Made by a program: the position numbers and the translations under genes. The notes beneath the pieces are model-generated. The model saw only the letters and a list, made by a program, of their open reading frames with translations, searched no databases and had not been told where the DNA came from. From Terriglobales bacterium (GTDB lineage: Bacteria; Acidobacteriota; Terriglobia; Terriglobales; Acidobacteriaceae), in the NCBI GenBank assembly GCA_015654835.1, contig JAATGG010000212.1:1-42810 (forward strand): a stretch of 42,810 bases of DNA, in the 5' to 3' direction. This document shows positions 15,429 to 23,487 of this stretch, one piece after another (position 1 is the first letter of the stretch; the number at the start of each line of letters is the position of its first letter).

Positions 15429-15569
15429 GGCTGCAACAACCCCGTGGACGGGGGCAATTTGGACGGCTCCATAGCCGGTTTCTTCTGAATTGCCAGTGCG
15501 TCTACTGCAGTCGCGTTAGCTTTCAACAACCCCGTCCGTCGCCCCCAAAGGGTGTGCTGGACTGAAGGC
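15429..15569 (+). promoter_or_regulatory. Tandem NAD+-I riboswitch (nadA motif), two domains
   Basis: Two copies of a CAACAACCCCGT core occur before nadA. Domain 1 (15429-15476) has GGCT pairing with AGCC (15473-15476) as P1, then GCAACAACCCC, then P2 GTGGA (15444-15448) with TCCAT (15468-15472). Domain 2 (15519-15569) has P1 GCTTTCA (15519-15525) pairing with TGAAGGC (15563-15569), then ACAACCCC, then P2 GTCC (15534-15537) with GGAC (15559-15562). The tandem architecture, the core and the position upstream of nadA match the nadA motif RNA, known from Acidobacteriota as an NAD+-sensing riboswitch. The nadA Shine-Dalgarno AAGGCGG (15565-15571) overlaps the 3' strand of the domain 2 P1, so translational repression at high NAD+ is the simplest model. 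Confidence 0.88.
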
Positions 15570-15577
15570 GGAAAACG

Positions 15578-16708
15578 GTGAACCTGGTACTTGACGAATT
15601 GACGGCGGCCTCGCCGGAGGCCGGCAATGCTTGCAGCCTCGAAAACTACCTCACGCTCCCCGACCACACGATGGATGCACGAATCGCCGCGGCGCGCGCT
15701 AAGCTGGGCACGACCACCCTCCTGCTCGGCCATCACTACCAGCGGGACGAAGTGATCCGCTTCGCCGACTTTACCGGCGACAGCTACAAACTCTCTGAGG
15801 CCGCCTCGCAGACGGATGCCAAATACATTGTTTTCTGCGGCGTACACTTCATGGCCGAGAGTGCGGACGTGCTTGGCCACGACGGCCAGCAGGTGATTCT
15901 GCCGGACCTGAATGCCGGCTGCTCCATGGCCGATATGGCCGAAATTTCCCAGGTCGAAGCCTGCTGGGAAGCGATCGAGCGTCTCGGTCTGGCCGATGAG
16001 ACGATTCCGCTGACCTATATGAACTCCACCGCCGCCATCAAGGCATTTTGCGGCGAGCATGGCGGGCTGGTCTGCACCTCGTCCAACGCGCGCCGGGCCT
16101 TTGAGTGGGCCTTCGCGCGGGGCAAGCGCATTCTTTTTTTGCCTGATCAGCATCTGGGCCGCAATACCGGCTACGCCATGGGAATCCCCTTGGACGAAAT
16201 GGCGGTTTGGGACCCCTGGGGCCTGCAAGGCGGCCAGTCCAAGGACAAATTGGCCGCCAGTCGCATCCTATTATGGAAGGGGCATTGCTCGGTCCATCAA
16301 CGCTTTTTGCCCAGCCATGTGGATCAGGTGCGCGCCAAGTACCCCGGCATCCAGGTCATCGTTCACCCGGAGTGCCGTTGGGAGGTCTGCCAGAAGGCCG
16401 ACGCTCTCGGCTCGACCGAACGGCTCATCGCGCTGGTCGAGCAGGCGCCCGAGGGTTCCATGTTTGCCGTGGGCACCGAGATCCATCTCGTGAACCGCAT
16501 GGCCAAGCGCTTTGCCGCTGAAAACAAGCGGATTATCACGCTCGACGATACCGGCTGCCTGTGTACCACCATGTACCGCATCAGCCCGCAGCACTTGGCT
16601 TGGGTGCTTGAAAACCTGGTCGAGGGCCGCGTCGTGAACCGCATTCAGGTGCGTCCCAGCGTCAAACACTGGGCGCGCGTAGCGTTGGATCGGATGCTGG
16701 AAGCTTAG
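15578..16708 (+). CDS. nadA: Quinolinate synthase
   Basis: 376 residues. It condenses iminoaspartate with dihydroxyacetone phosphate to quinolinate using a [4Fe-4S] cluster. Three cluster cysteines are visible: LNAGCSMADM (Cys115), HPECRWEVC and DDTGCLCTTM. Other family marks are LLLGHHYQRDEVI, FTGDSYKLSEAAS, YIVFCGVHFMAESA, LPDQHLGRNTGY and VGTEIHLVNRM. Translation starts at GTG 15578, 6 bases after the Shine-Dalgarno AAGGCGG that also forms part of riboswitch domain 2. A weak start codon plus a sequesterable SD fits tight feedback control. Its substrate comes from NadB (9050-10684); nadC is not in the window. Confidence 0.96.
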   Translation: MNLVLDELTAASPEAGNACSLENYLTLPDHTMDARIAAARAKLGTTTLLLGHHYQRDEVIRFADFTGDSYKLSEAASQTDAKYIVFCGVHFMAESADVLGHDGQQVILPDLNAGCSMADMAEISQVEACWEAIERLGLADETIPLTYMNSTAAIKAFCGEHGGLVCTSSNARRAFEWAFARGKRILFLPDQHLGRNTGYAMGIPLDEMAVWDPWGLQGGQSKDKLAASRILLWKGHCSVHQRFLPSHVDQVRAKYPGIQVIVHPECRWEVCQKADALGSTERLIALVEQAPEGSMFAVGTEIHLVNRMAKRFAAENKRIITLDDTGCLCTTMYRISPQHLAWVLENLVEGRVVNRIQVRPSVKHWARVALDRMLEA

Positions 16709-16803
16709 CCGGCGCCTAATCCGCGATAAGCTGCCCGCATTGCTTCGGCCTTTCTGGTTGGGCCTCGACGCCTGAGAAACCGCGTTGAGGTCCAAGGCTG
16801 CAA

Positions 16804-16840
16804 GCCGGCAGCACCCGCAAGCCGCGGGATGCGTGCCGGC
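16804..16840 (+). terminator. GC-rich hairpin after nadA
   Basis: GCCGGCA (16804-16810) pairs with TGCCGGC (16834-16840), and CCCGC (16814-16818) with GCGGG (16824-16828), with GCA/TGC in between and small bulges. It lies about 100 bases after the nadA stop, ahead of the DUF2203 gene. No T-run follows, so it may be an atypical terminator. Confidence 0.45.
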
Positions 16841-16886
16841 AGTTTGAGCCGAATTTTCGTCGTATGCTATACGCAGGAATACTCCT

Positions 16887-17327
16887 ATGAAGACCTTCAC
16901 TCTCGACGAGGCGCAATCCCTGCTTCCAGTGCTTGAGGCGCTGCTGAAGCGTGCGGTCGAAGGTAAACAAGCTGCCGAAGAGGTTGAATCGAAGCTCTCC
17001 GAACTCTCGCGCCGCATCTATCTCAGCGGCGGCATGAAGGTGGATGTAGCCGAGGTCGCCAGGCAGCGTGCGGAGATGGAGCAGCATCTGCAGCGTGTCC
17101 GCGAAACCGTCGCCGAGATCGATTCGATTGGCGTGCAGGTCAAGGATCTCGACTCCGGCCTGCTCGATTTTCCCTGCCGGGTCGATGACGAGGTGGTCCT
17201 GCTCTGCTGGCGCATGGGCGAGTCTGCCATCGAGCACTGGCACACGGTCGAAGCCGGATTTCAGGGCCGTCAGCCGCTCGACGAGCGTTTTCCCCGCCGC
17301 TCCGCTTCCGGTGGCCGGCCGAACTGA
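16887..17327 (+). CDS. DUF2203 family protein
   Basis: 146 residues. The start MKTFTLDEAQSLLPVLEALL, a central helical segment and VKDLDSGLLDFPCRVDDEVVLLCWRMGE with EHWHTVEAGFQGR(Q/R)PL are the recognisable pattern of DUF2203. The family has no known function; members are short cytoplasmic proteins with two long helices (about 5-90, rich in E/K/R) and a small beta domain with conserved L-C-W-R and H-W-H residues. AGGAA about 9 bases before the ATG supports the start, and TATGCTATAC at about 16862 could be a -10 element. It is a single gene between nadA and ahpC, transcribed in the same direction. Confidence 0.85.
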   Translation: MKTFTLDEAQSLLPVLEALLKRAVEGKQAAEEVESKLSELSRRIYLSGGMKVDVAEVARQRAEMEQHLQRVRETVAEIDSIGVQVKDLDSGLLDFPCRVDDEVVLLCWRMGESAIEHWHTVEAGFQGRQPLDERFPRRSASGGRPN

Positions 17328-17658
17328 AACCTCGCTGCCCGCGCCATGCCGTCGGCTCCCGATCCAAGCGCCGGATCTGGTTTCGGTGGTTCCCATGTCA
17401 ATTTTCGCGGATTCCAAACTGCCGCTGCCGGACTTCGCGATATCCTGAGCGTGGCTCTTTTGTCTTCCCAGCAACGTTCTGTGCCTTCAAGCATCAGATA
17501 ACTAAACCCGCGCATGGCATGATCAATTGCCGCACATGCGCTTGGCTGCCGGTTAGCGGCTTCCTCTTAGTTTTTTGTTCGCTGCGCGAGCCATGGGTCT
17601 CCGCAGAGTGCAGTCAACCGAACCGTACCGCCAAACCTTAGTATCGAAGGAGTTATAC
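17328..17658. other. Intergenic region before ahpC
   Basis: 331 bases without a convincing gene. A 51-codon frame (17346-17501) lacks a Shine-Dalgarno and any recognisable domain. The last part must hold the ahpC promoter and ends with a good AAGGAG (17647-17652). No OxyR-type long dyad was recognised by eye. Confidence 0.4.
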
Positions 17659-18195
17659 ATGCTTACTGTTGGAGAAAAGTTCCCCGCCTTTGAATTGACC
17701 GCTGTCGTAAATCTCGATCCGAAAAAGGCCTTTGAAACCATCACCGAAAAAAGCTTCGCCGGTAAGTGGAAGGTCTACTTCTTCTGGCCCAAGGATTTCA
17801 CCTTCGTTTGTCCCACCGAGATTGCCGCTTTCGGCAAGTTGGATCAGGAATTCAAGGACCGCGACGCGCAGATTCTGGGCGGCAGCATCGACTCCGAATA
17901 TGTGCACCTGGCCTGGCGCAACAATCACGCCGATCTGAAGGATCTGCCCTTCCCCATGCTCTCCGACATCAAGCGCGATCTCTCTGAGCAGTTGGGCATC
18001 CTGGACGCGACCGCCGGCGTTTGCCAGCGCGCCACCTTCATCGTGGACAACGAAAACGTGATCCGCTTCGTCTATGTCACCGATCTGTCGGTGGGCCGCA
18101 ACCCGCAAGAGGTTCTGCGCGTGTTGGACGCTCTGCAGACCGACGAGCTTTGCCCCTGCAACTGGAACAAGGGCGAAGAAACAATTCACGTCTAA
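17659..18195 (+). CDS. ahpC: Peroxiredoxin AhpC, mycobacterial-type
   Basis: 178 residues. A thiol peroxidase reducing H2O2, organic peroxides and peroxynitrite in the cytoplasm. The peroxidatic site FTFVCPTE places Cys51; the C-terminal ELCPCNWNKGEETI gives Cys165 and Cys167. This pair near the end resembles the three-cysteine AhpC of Mycobacterium tuberculosis, which is recycled by AhpD rather than AhpF. The ATG at 17659 has AAGGAG at 17647-17652 with 6 bases between; a longer frame to 17575 lacks homology. ahpD follows after 134 bases on the same strand, which supports the AhpD-dependent type. Confidence 0.95.
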   Translation: MLTVGEKFPAFELTAVVNLDPKKAFETITEKSFAGKWKVYFFWPKDFTFVCPTEIAAFGKLDQEFKDRDAQILGGSIDSEYVHLAWRNNHADLKDLPFPMLSDIKRDLSEQLGILDATAGVCQRATFIVDNENVIRFVYVTDLSVGRNPQEVLRVLDALQTDELCPCNWNKGEETIHV

Positions 18196-18329
18196 GCTGT
18201 CGTTGCAAGAAGGCACTGCTTGAAGAGGGCACGGTTTCGGCCTTGTCCTCTCAGGTCGGCCCCGATCTCGTCTACTTTGCCGCAGGCCCTTTCAAGATCG
18301 CCGGGCCTCAAACCAGGAGCACAAAATTC

Positions 18330-18896
18330 ATGAGCCTCGATACATTGATTGACAGTCTTCCGGCGTCCGCCAAGGACCTGAAGCTCAACTTTTCTTCCCT
18401 GGTGCGCAACAACACCGAACTGACCCCGCAGCAGTTGTGGGGCACCATTGTTGCCACCGCGATTGCCACGCGCAGCGCCAGCCTTACCCCCGCGGCCATC
18501 GCGGCTGCCGCGGCCCAGCTCTCCGCGCCGGCCCTTGAAGCAGCCAAGACCGCTGCCGCCGTCATGGGGATGAACAACATTTTTTACCGCTTCCATCACC
18601 TCAGTTCGAATCCCAAGTACGCCACCATGCCGGCCCGTCTGCGCATGAACGGCCTGCGCGGCCACGGCGTCGACGAGGTGGATTTCGAGCTCTGGTCGCT
18701 CGCGGTTTCGGCCATCAATGGCTGCGGCAAGTGCGTCGACTCGCATGAAAAAGTCGTCCGCGACAAGGGTGCCAGTGAAGAACTGGTCTTGGCCGTGGTG
18801 CGCGTTTCCGCCGTGATTCACGCCATCGGCGTTGTGCTTGACCAGGTGGCCGCCGAGGCCCACACGCCCGACGAGTCGCTGGCCGCTACGGTCTAA
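18330..18896 (+). CDS. ahpD: Alkylhydroperoxidase AhpD (carboxymuconolactone decarboxylase fold)
   Basis: 188 residues. AhpD passes electrons (in mycobacteria from lipoylated SucB) to AhpC through a CxxC pair. The catalytic block is INGCGKCVDSHEKVVRDKG, giving Cys132, Cys135 and His139; Glu120 in DFELWSLAVSAIN fits the proton-relay glutamate. The length is normal for AhpD and longer than generic CMD-domain proteins. ATG 18330 is preceded by AGGAG (18315-18319) with a 10-base spacer. Together with ahpC upstream it forms a two-gene peroxide-reduction unit, closed by the terminator at 18929-18968. No oxyR is seen nearby. Confidence 0.93.
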   Translation: MSLDTLIDSLPASAKDLKLNFSSLVRNNTELTPQQLWGTIVATAIATRSASLTPAAIAAAAAQLSAPALEAAKTAAAVMGMNNIFYRFHHLSSNPKYATMPARLRMNGLRGHGVDEVDFELWSLAVSAINGCGKCVDSHEKVVRDKGASEELVLAVVRVSAVIHAIGVVLDQVAAEAHTPDESLAATV

Positions 18897-18928
18897 TTCC
18901 TCATCGTCTGAGAGGCGACGCCATACAA

Positions 18929-18968
18929 AAAAGGCCGGACATCGCATTGAGCGGATGCCCGGCCTTTT
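18929..18968 (+). terminator. Rho-independent terminator of ahpCD
   Basis: AAAAGGCCGG (18929-18938) pairs with CCGGCCTTTT (18959-18968), and CATC (18940-18943) with GATG (18954-18957) across one A-C mismatch, leaving a 10-base loop. The GC-rich stem ends in TTTT and starts 33 bases after the ahpD stop, a classic intrinsic terminator layout. Confidence 0.85.
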
Positions 18969-19169
18969 GCGTCTTTCCTGTGCAACGCAGCAGTATCCCT
19001 GAAATCCAAAACGAGAGACCGTCCGCGTGCGGTCTGCCTGGCACGCGACAGGCTCACGCCGGGAGAGATACTCTCAAAAGGTGTTTCCCCTGATTGTGTC
19101 CAGGTTTGTGCCCAAGTCTGTGGGCAAGCGGCAGCGTGAGAGCAGGGCGGGGGACTGCAAGGAGCGGTC

Positions 19170-20372
19170 ATGAAAATGGGAAGATTGGCACGTTGGTTGT
19201 TCTTGGTGGCGCCGTTGATGACCGGTTGTTCGTCCGGTTTTTGGAATCCGTCGGGTGGTTCCGGCAGCGGGGGCAATGGAGGGAGTGGCTCCGGCGCCTC
19301 CGGCGGCGCTTTTTATATTCTGAATCAAGCAACGAACCAGCTCGCCGCCTTCACCATCTCCTCCGGTACCCTTACCGCCCTCAGCAACAGTCCCTATACC
19401 CTGGCCAGCGCACCATTCGCCATCGCCATCTCCCCCGGCGGCAACTTTTTGTATGTGAGCCTGGGCTCGGGCATCTATCTCTACACCCTTTCGGGCGGCG
19501 TGCCGACCATCGGCAACGGTGGTCAGCCTATCTCCGAGGATATTGCCGGCACCATGCAGGTCGATCCGACCGGCCAGTGGCTGATCGAGGGCGCTGCCGG
19601 CACCGTGAGCGCGGTCCCCATCAATCCCAGTTCGGGGCTGTTTAACACCGCCAAGACCGAGGCCACGGCAACACTGCCCGCCGGTACCTCCAATACCCCC
19701 AGCACCCTGGTGCAGTTGGCGGTTTCGCCCACCACCAGCAATCCCTATGTCTTTGTCGCCATGGGGCCGGGCGGCACTGCGGTGATTCCTTTCTTTGCCG
19801 GCAATGCCAATCCTTTTGGAAACGTCGCCAGCTTTCGCGTGAAATACAACGGCGGCAGCGATAACGCCGTGGGCGTCGACCCCAGCAACCGGCTGCTCTA
19901 CGTGGGCGAGGTTCTGGGCTTTAACGGAAACAGCGGCGGCCTGCGGGTCTTTACCATCAGTGCTGGCGGAACGGCTGAGATTACCGGCTCTCCTTACGCA
20001 AGCGGTGGAACCGGGCCGTCTTCCATCCTGACCACCGCCAGCACGGCGGGCGACTATGTATATGTTGCCAACAACAGCGGCAGCGCCGCCGGCACCATCG
20101 GCGGTTTTGCGGTCGCCGTTGCCGGGACTTCTACCGCGCCGACGTATTCGCTGACCTCCGTCGGCGATCCCGTCACCACGGGTGATAATCCCGCGGGGCT
20201 CGCCGAGGATAGTACCGGAACCTATGTGCTGGTGGTGAACTCCGGCGGCAATCCGGATCTTGAGGCATTCACGATCGGAGCTACCGGCACGCTGACCTCT
20301 GCATTGAGTAAGGCCACCGGCATCGATCCGGTTGGTGCCGTAGGGATTGCTTCGCTTCCCCCAACACAATAG
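19170..20372 (+). CDS. Lipoprotein with lactonase-like beta-propeller
   Basis: 400 residues. A lipoprotein signal peptide ends in LMTGC (lipidated Cys20), followed by a Gly/Ser-rich linker (about 28-48) and a propeller of the YVTN/lactonase type. Repeated blades show FYILNQATNQLAAFTIS, SPGGNFLYVSLGSG, DPSNRLLYVGEV and YVYVANNSG, then VVNSGGNPDLEAFTIG. Proteins of this kind are common and often multicopy in Acidobacteriota; most have no known substrate, and true 6-phosphogluconolactonase activity is not implied. AAGGAG (19159-19164) lies 5 bases before the ATG. It should be anchored to a membrane and face the periplasm or exterior. It stands alone between two hairpins. Confidence 0.8.
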   Translation: MKMGRLARWLFLVAPLMTGCSSGFWNPSGGSGSGGNGGSGSGASGGAFYILNQATNQLAAFTISSGTLTALSNSPYTLASAPFAIAISPGGNFLYVSLGSGIYLYTLSGGVPTIGNGGQPISEDIAGTMQVDPTGQWLIEGAAGTVSAVPINPSSGLFNTAKTEATATLPAGTSNTPSTLVQLAVSPTTSNPYVFVAMGPGGTAVIPFFAGNANPFGNVASFRVKYNGGSDNAVGVDPSNRLLYVGEVLGFNGNSGGLRVFTISAGGTAEITGSPYASGGTGPSSILTTASTAGDYVYVANNSGSAAGTIGGFAVAVAGTSTAPTYSLTSVGDPVTTGDNPAGLAEDSTGTYVLVVNSGGNPDLEAFTIGATGTLTSALSKATGIDPVGAVGIASLPPTQ

Positions 20373-20386
20373 CGGCATATTCACGA

Positions 20387-20434
20387 ACAGGGGTGACTGT
20401 CTGCGTTCCGGGCCGGGACGCGGCAGACCCCTGT
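20387..20434 (+). terminator. Two-step hairpin after the propeller lipoprotein gene
   Basis: ACAGGG (20387-20392) pairs with CCCTGT (20429-20434), and after a 6-base bulge GTCTGC (20399-20404) pairs with GCAGAC (20423-20428). It begins 14 bases after the stop at 20372 and probably ends that transcript. No T-run is present. Confidence 0.5.
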
Positions 20435-20494
20435 GATCGTTTGGAGTGCTATCCTGAACAGGACCGCAACTGGCCTGTGTATGCGCGATCTAAA

Positions 20495-21727
20495 ATGCCG
20501 CTAGTCTCCCCTTATAGATCGATTCGAGCCTTCCTCTTTTCGTGCTTCGCCCTGCTTCTCGCTGTGTCTGTCGGCGGGTGCGGGCGTTTCCATCACGACC
20601 GGCACGATACGGTGTATGTTTCCGCGCGGCAAATGTATCTGCGCGACCGGGTGGCCGCCGTCTCCAATCGCGTGGGAGAAGTCTCCAACGGCGAAAAGCT
20701 TGAAGTGCTTGAGCATGGCCGCCGCTTCCTCAAGGTCAAGACTCCCAAGAACGAAATCGGCTGGATCGAGCAACATGCGGTGATCGACGGCAAGGTATTC
20801 GATGCCTTCGACGAGCTTGCCGGCCAGCACAAGCAGGACCCCGTCATTGCCTCGGCAACGCTGCGCGACGACCTCTATCTGCACATCCGGCCCGGCCGCG
20901 ACACCGAGCACTTTTATCTGCTGCCCGGCAACGCCAAGGTGCAGTTGCTGATCCGCGCATCGGTGCCCAAGGCCTCGCCTCCAGGTTTCGCACTCCTACC
21001 CAAAACCCCGGCACCGTCAGCGCAAACGCCTTCCGGCGCAGCAAAAACACCAGCGTCCGCTCCCAAGCCGGGCACCAAGCAGACCCTGCCGGCTGTGCCC
21101 GCAGTGCCTGTTGTTTCTGTGCCTCCGCCTCCCCCCATCATGGAAGACTGGTGGCTAGTCCGCGACGGTCAGGGCCGTGCGGGATGGGTGCTTGCCAGCC
21201 GCGTGGATGTGGATGTGCCCGATGAAATTGGCGTCTATGCCGAAGGCCAGCGCATCGTGGGCGCCTATGTGATTGCCAAGATTACCGACGACGAGGCCAC
21301 CACGCCGAACCATGAAGTGCCCGAATACATCACGGTGTTGAGTCCGCCCAAGTCCGGCTTGCCCTTCGACTTCGATCAGGTGCGCGTTTTTACCTGGAGC
21401 ATCAAGCGTCACCGCTACGAGACCGGCTTCCGGCTGCACCCCATTCAGGGCTATTTGCCGGTGAAGATCACCAGTCAGCCGGGTCCCGGTGGCTCGGTCC
21501 CGGGGTTCGGCTTCCAGATTGGCGATAGCCAGCATCTCTTGTCCGATCCGCAAACCGGCATTACTCGCCCGGCGAATCCGCGCACCATCAATTACGTTCT
21601 GTTGGATACGCAGGTGAAGCGTGTCGGCCCCGACATGGGTCCGATTCCCATCACCCATTCGGACGACGATCCGAGCAAGGATAAGGACAAGAACAAAGCC
21701 AAGAAGGCGGATAAAAAACACCGGTAG
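20495..21727 (+). CDS. Putative lipoprotein with SH3-type domains
   Basis: 410 residues from ATG 20495. A signal peptide with lipobox VSVGGC (Cys29) is followed by a small beta domain (about 38-100, YVSARQMYLRDRVAAVSNRVG to FLKVKTPKNEIGWIEQHAVI) that reads like a bacterial SH3 domain. Then comes a second segment starting LRDDLYLHIRPGRDTEH, a Pro/Ala-rich linker (about 180-225) and WWLVRDGQGRAGWVLASRVDVDVPDEI, a second SH3-like motif. The C-terminal 170 residues form an unrecognised domain ending in a Lys/Asp tail. SH3b domains in such lipoproteins often contact peptidoglycan. An alternative start at 20393 would put 34 extra residues before the signal peptide and is rejected. Confidence 0.72.
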   Translation: MPLVSPYRSIRAFLFSCFALLLAVSVGGCGRFHHDRHDTVYVSARQMYLRDRVAAVSNRVGEVSNGEKLEVLEHGRRFLKVKTPKNEIGWIEQHAVIDGKVFDAFDELAGQHKQDPVIASATLRDDLYLHIRPGRDTEHFYLLPGNAKVQLLIRASVPKASPPGFALLPKTPAPSAQTPSGAAKTPASAPKPGTKQTLPAVPAVPVVSVPPPPPIMEDWWLVRDGQGRAGWVLASRVDVDVPDEIGVYAEGQRIVGAYVIAKITDDEATTPNHEVPEYITVLSPPKSGLPFDFDQVRVFTWSIKRHRYETGFRLHPIQGYLPVKITSQPGPGGSVPGFGFQIGDSQHLLSDPQTGITRPANPRTINYVLLDTQVKRVGPDMGPIPITHSDDDPSKDKDKNKAKKADKKHR

Positions 21728-21807
21728 TCCGTTGAACGGCATGTCTTCCGCTTAAAGAAAAACATCTTCTTCGATTTGCAGCACTCTCTCAGAAGATGGG
21801 CCGCTAC

Positions 21808-23361
21808 TTATCCGCGCTTGTGCAGGGCGTGTTCGACTATCCGCTGCATTTCCGCTTCAGGCGCTGGCTTGCCCGTCCATATCTCGAACTGGCGCGCGCC
21901 CTGCTGCACAAACATTTCCAGTCCGCTGATGACGGGAATGCCGCGCAGGTGTGCCAGCTTGAGCAGCGGCGTGACCAGCGGGTTATAGACCATATCGAAG
22001 ACCAGACCGGCCTTTAGTTCCTTCTCCTCGATGGGCAGCGCACGTTTTGAGCCCACCATGCCGCAGGGGGTGGAGTTGATCAGCACATCGAATTCTCTCT
22101 TGGCGAACTGTTCGTGCTTGAGCGCCTTGACCTTGGCTTCTTTGGCCAGCGCGACGGCATGTTCGTGGGTGCGATTCACGATAAACACTTCGGCGCCTTC
22201 GTCTGCTAGGCCGAATACGGCGGCTCGTGCCGCTCCGCCGGCGCCCAGCACGGCAATGCGCGCGCCTTTCAGGCGCAGCCGCTTTTCGAGAGGCCTCACC
22301 ACACCCGCCACATCGGTATTGAAGCCGTAAAGCTTGCCGTCGGCGCCGGTGCGCAGGGTGTTGCAGGCGCCGATGCGCGCGGTCAGCGGATCCATGTTGG
22401 CCAGGTGCGGCAGCACTTCCTGTTTCAGCGGCATGGTGATGGCGACGCCGCTCAGCGGAAGCTCCGCCACCAGGGTCAACAGGTCGTCCAGGGCGCGAAC
22501 CTTGAGCGGCAACAGCACCGCATTCACGTTTTCGCGGCGAAAGGCCGTGTTCTGCATCAGCGGCGACAGCGAGTGGGCAATCGGGTTGCCGGCCACTCCG
22601 AAAATGCGTGTCGCCTGATCCAGATGTTCGACGCGATAGAGGTCGTGCAAGGTATGCGCGGTGACTTGGCCCGGCGCCGTTTCGGCTCCATCGGAGAAAG
22701 AGGCGAAGGTGAACGCTGCGCCGGCACGCGGCCCCAGCACGCGGCTCACCAGGCCCTCCTCGCCCATGGCAATGCCGACCACCTGCATCGAAGCCGACCG
22801 GTCCTCGATCAGCCTCAGCACGGCAAGGTTGTCGGTGAGCGAACGGGCGGTCGAAACTATTTTGACGAAATGAGGCTCGAAGGCTTCGATCCACTGGGCC
22901 GCCTGTTCGAGGCCCTTGGTACGGGAAAAGTCATGAAAGCTGATGAGCAGTGCCGCGCCCTCGGCCCGCAACCTGGCGAGTTGGGTCGGCTTGGCTTCTT
23001 CGGCCGACTCTACCTCAAGATCGACAATTCGGCAGCCGGCCTGCGCCGCTTTGCACAAAATATCGAGCTCGGCGGTGAGTGGCCCTTCGAAATGGCCGCC
23101 GAACTGTTTGCGCCGGCAAGTGGCAATGGCTGTCACTTCCCGCTGCGTAGCCAAAAACTTCTTCAGAGGCGGCAGGGCAGCCGCGGGTTTGGGCAGGGAA
23201 TCCAGCCGGAATTCGAGAAATTTCGAATCTTTGAGTGCCGCTGTCGCCCGCTCCATCATTTCCGCGGGCGAGCCGGCCTGGATCGCCACGCACAGCTTGC
23301 CCACCCGCACCCGGGGGCTGGTGGGAGCGGCGAAGTGCGAGATGGAAGCGGAGTGCGGCAT
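21808..23361 (-). CDS. aroDE: Bifunctional 3-dehydroquinate dehydratase / shikimate dehydrogenase
   Basis: 517 residues, a fusion of steps 3 and 4 of the shikimate pathway. Residues about 20-240 are a type I dehydroquinase: EFRLDSL, ISFHDFSRT (catalytic His) and HFVKIVSTA (Schiff-base Lys). Residues about 245-517 are shikimate dehydrogenase: GNPIAHSLSPLMQN, VAITMPLKQEVL (catalytic Lys), ARIGACNTL, the NADP motif VLGAGGAARAAVFGL, FIVNRTHEHA and NSTPCGM, ending GLEMFVQQGARQFEIWTG. Fused AroDE proteins are known from plants and several bacterial groups. The gene is convergent with the SH3 lipoprotein gene and divergent from the M3 peptidase gene (127-base shared promoter region). aroB is elsewhere in the window (3748-4848). 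Confidence 0.95.
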   Translation of the reverse strand: MPHSASISHFAAPTSPRVRVGKLCVAIQAGSPAEMMERATAALKDSKFLEFRLDSLPKPAAALPPLKKFLATQREVTAIATCRRKQFGGHFEGPLTAELDILCKAAQAGCRIVDLEVESAEEAKPTQLARLRAEGAALLISFHDFSRTKGLEQAAQWIEAFEPHFVKIVSTARSLTDNLAVLRLIEDRSASMQVVGIAMGEEGLVSRVLGPRAGAAFTFASFSDGAETAPGQVTAHTLHDLYRVEHLDQATRIFGVAGNPIAHSLSPLMQNTAFRRENVNAVLLPLKVRALDDLLTLVAELPLSGVAITMPLKQEVLPHLANMDPLTARIGACNTLRTGADGKLYGFNTDVAGVVRPLEKRLRLKGARIAVLGAGGAARAAVFGLADEGAEVFIVNRTHEHAVALAKEAKVKALKHEQFAKREFDVLINSTPCGMVGSKRALPIEEKELKAGLVFDMVYNPLVTPLLKLAHLRGIPVISGLEMFVQQGARQFEIWTGKPAPEAEMQRIVEHALHKRG

Positions 23362-23487
23362 AGGCCAACTGGGGCATCTTAGATGGCTTTATGCCACGAT
23401 GCAAGCGCGGATGTCCGTCAGCTTCGGGAAATAAGCGTCGCCCCGGCCTGCTGTGGCATCGTAGATGGTTGGAGGATTGTGCCGATC

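Noticed and set aside
15380..15565. 61-codon frame upstream of nadA
   Set aside because: It covers the riboswitch; the sequence is explained by RNA structure and there is no ribosome binding site.
17346..17501. 51-codon frame after the DUF2203 gene
   Set aside because: No Shine-Dalgarno, no recognisable motif, Ser/Gly-rich composition typical of a chance frame in this GC range.
18595..18615. GTTCGAATCCC word resembling a tRNA T-loop
   Set aside because: It lies inside ahpD and no cloverleaf arms are found around it.
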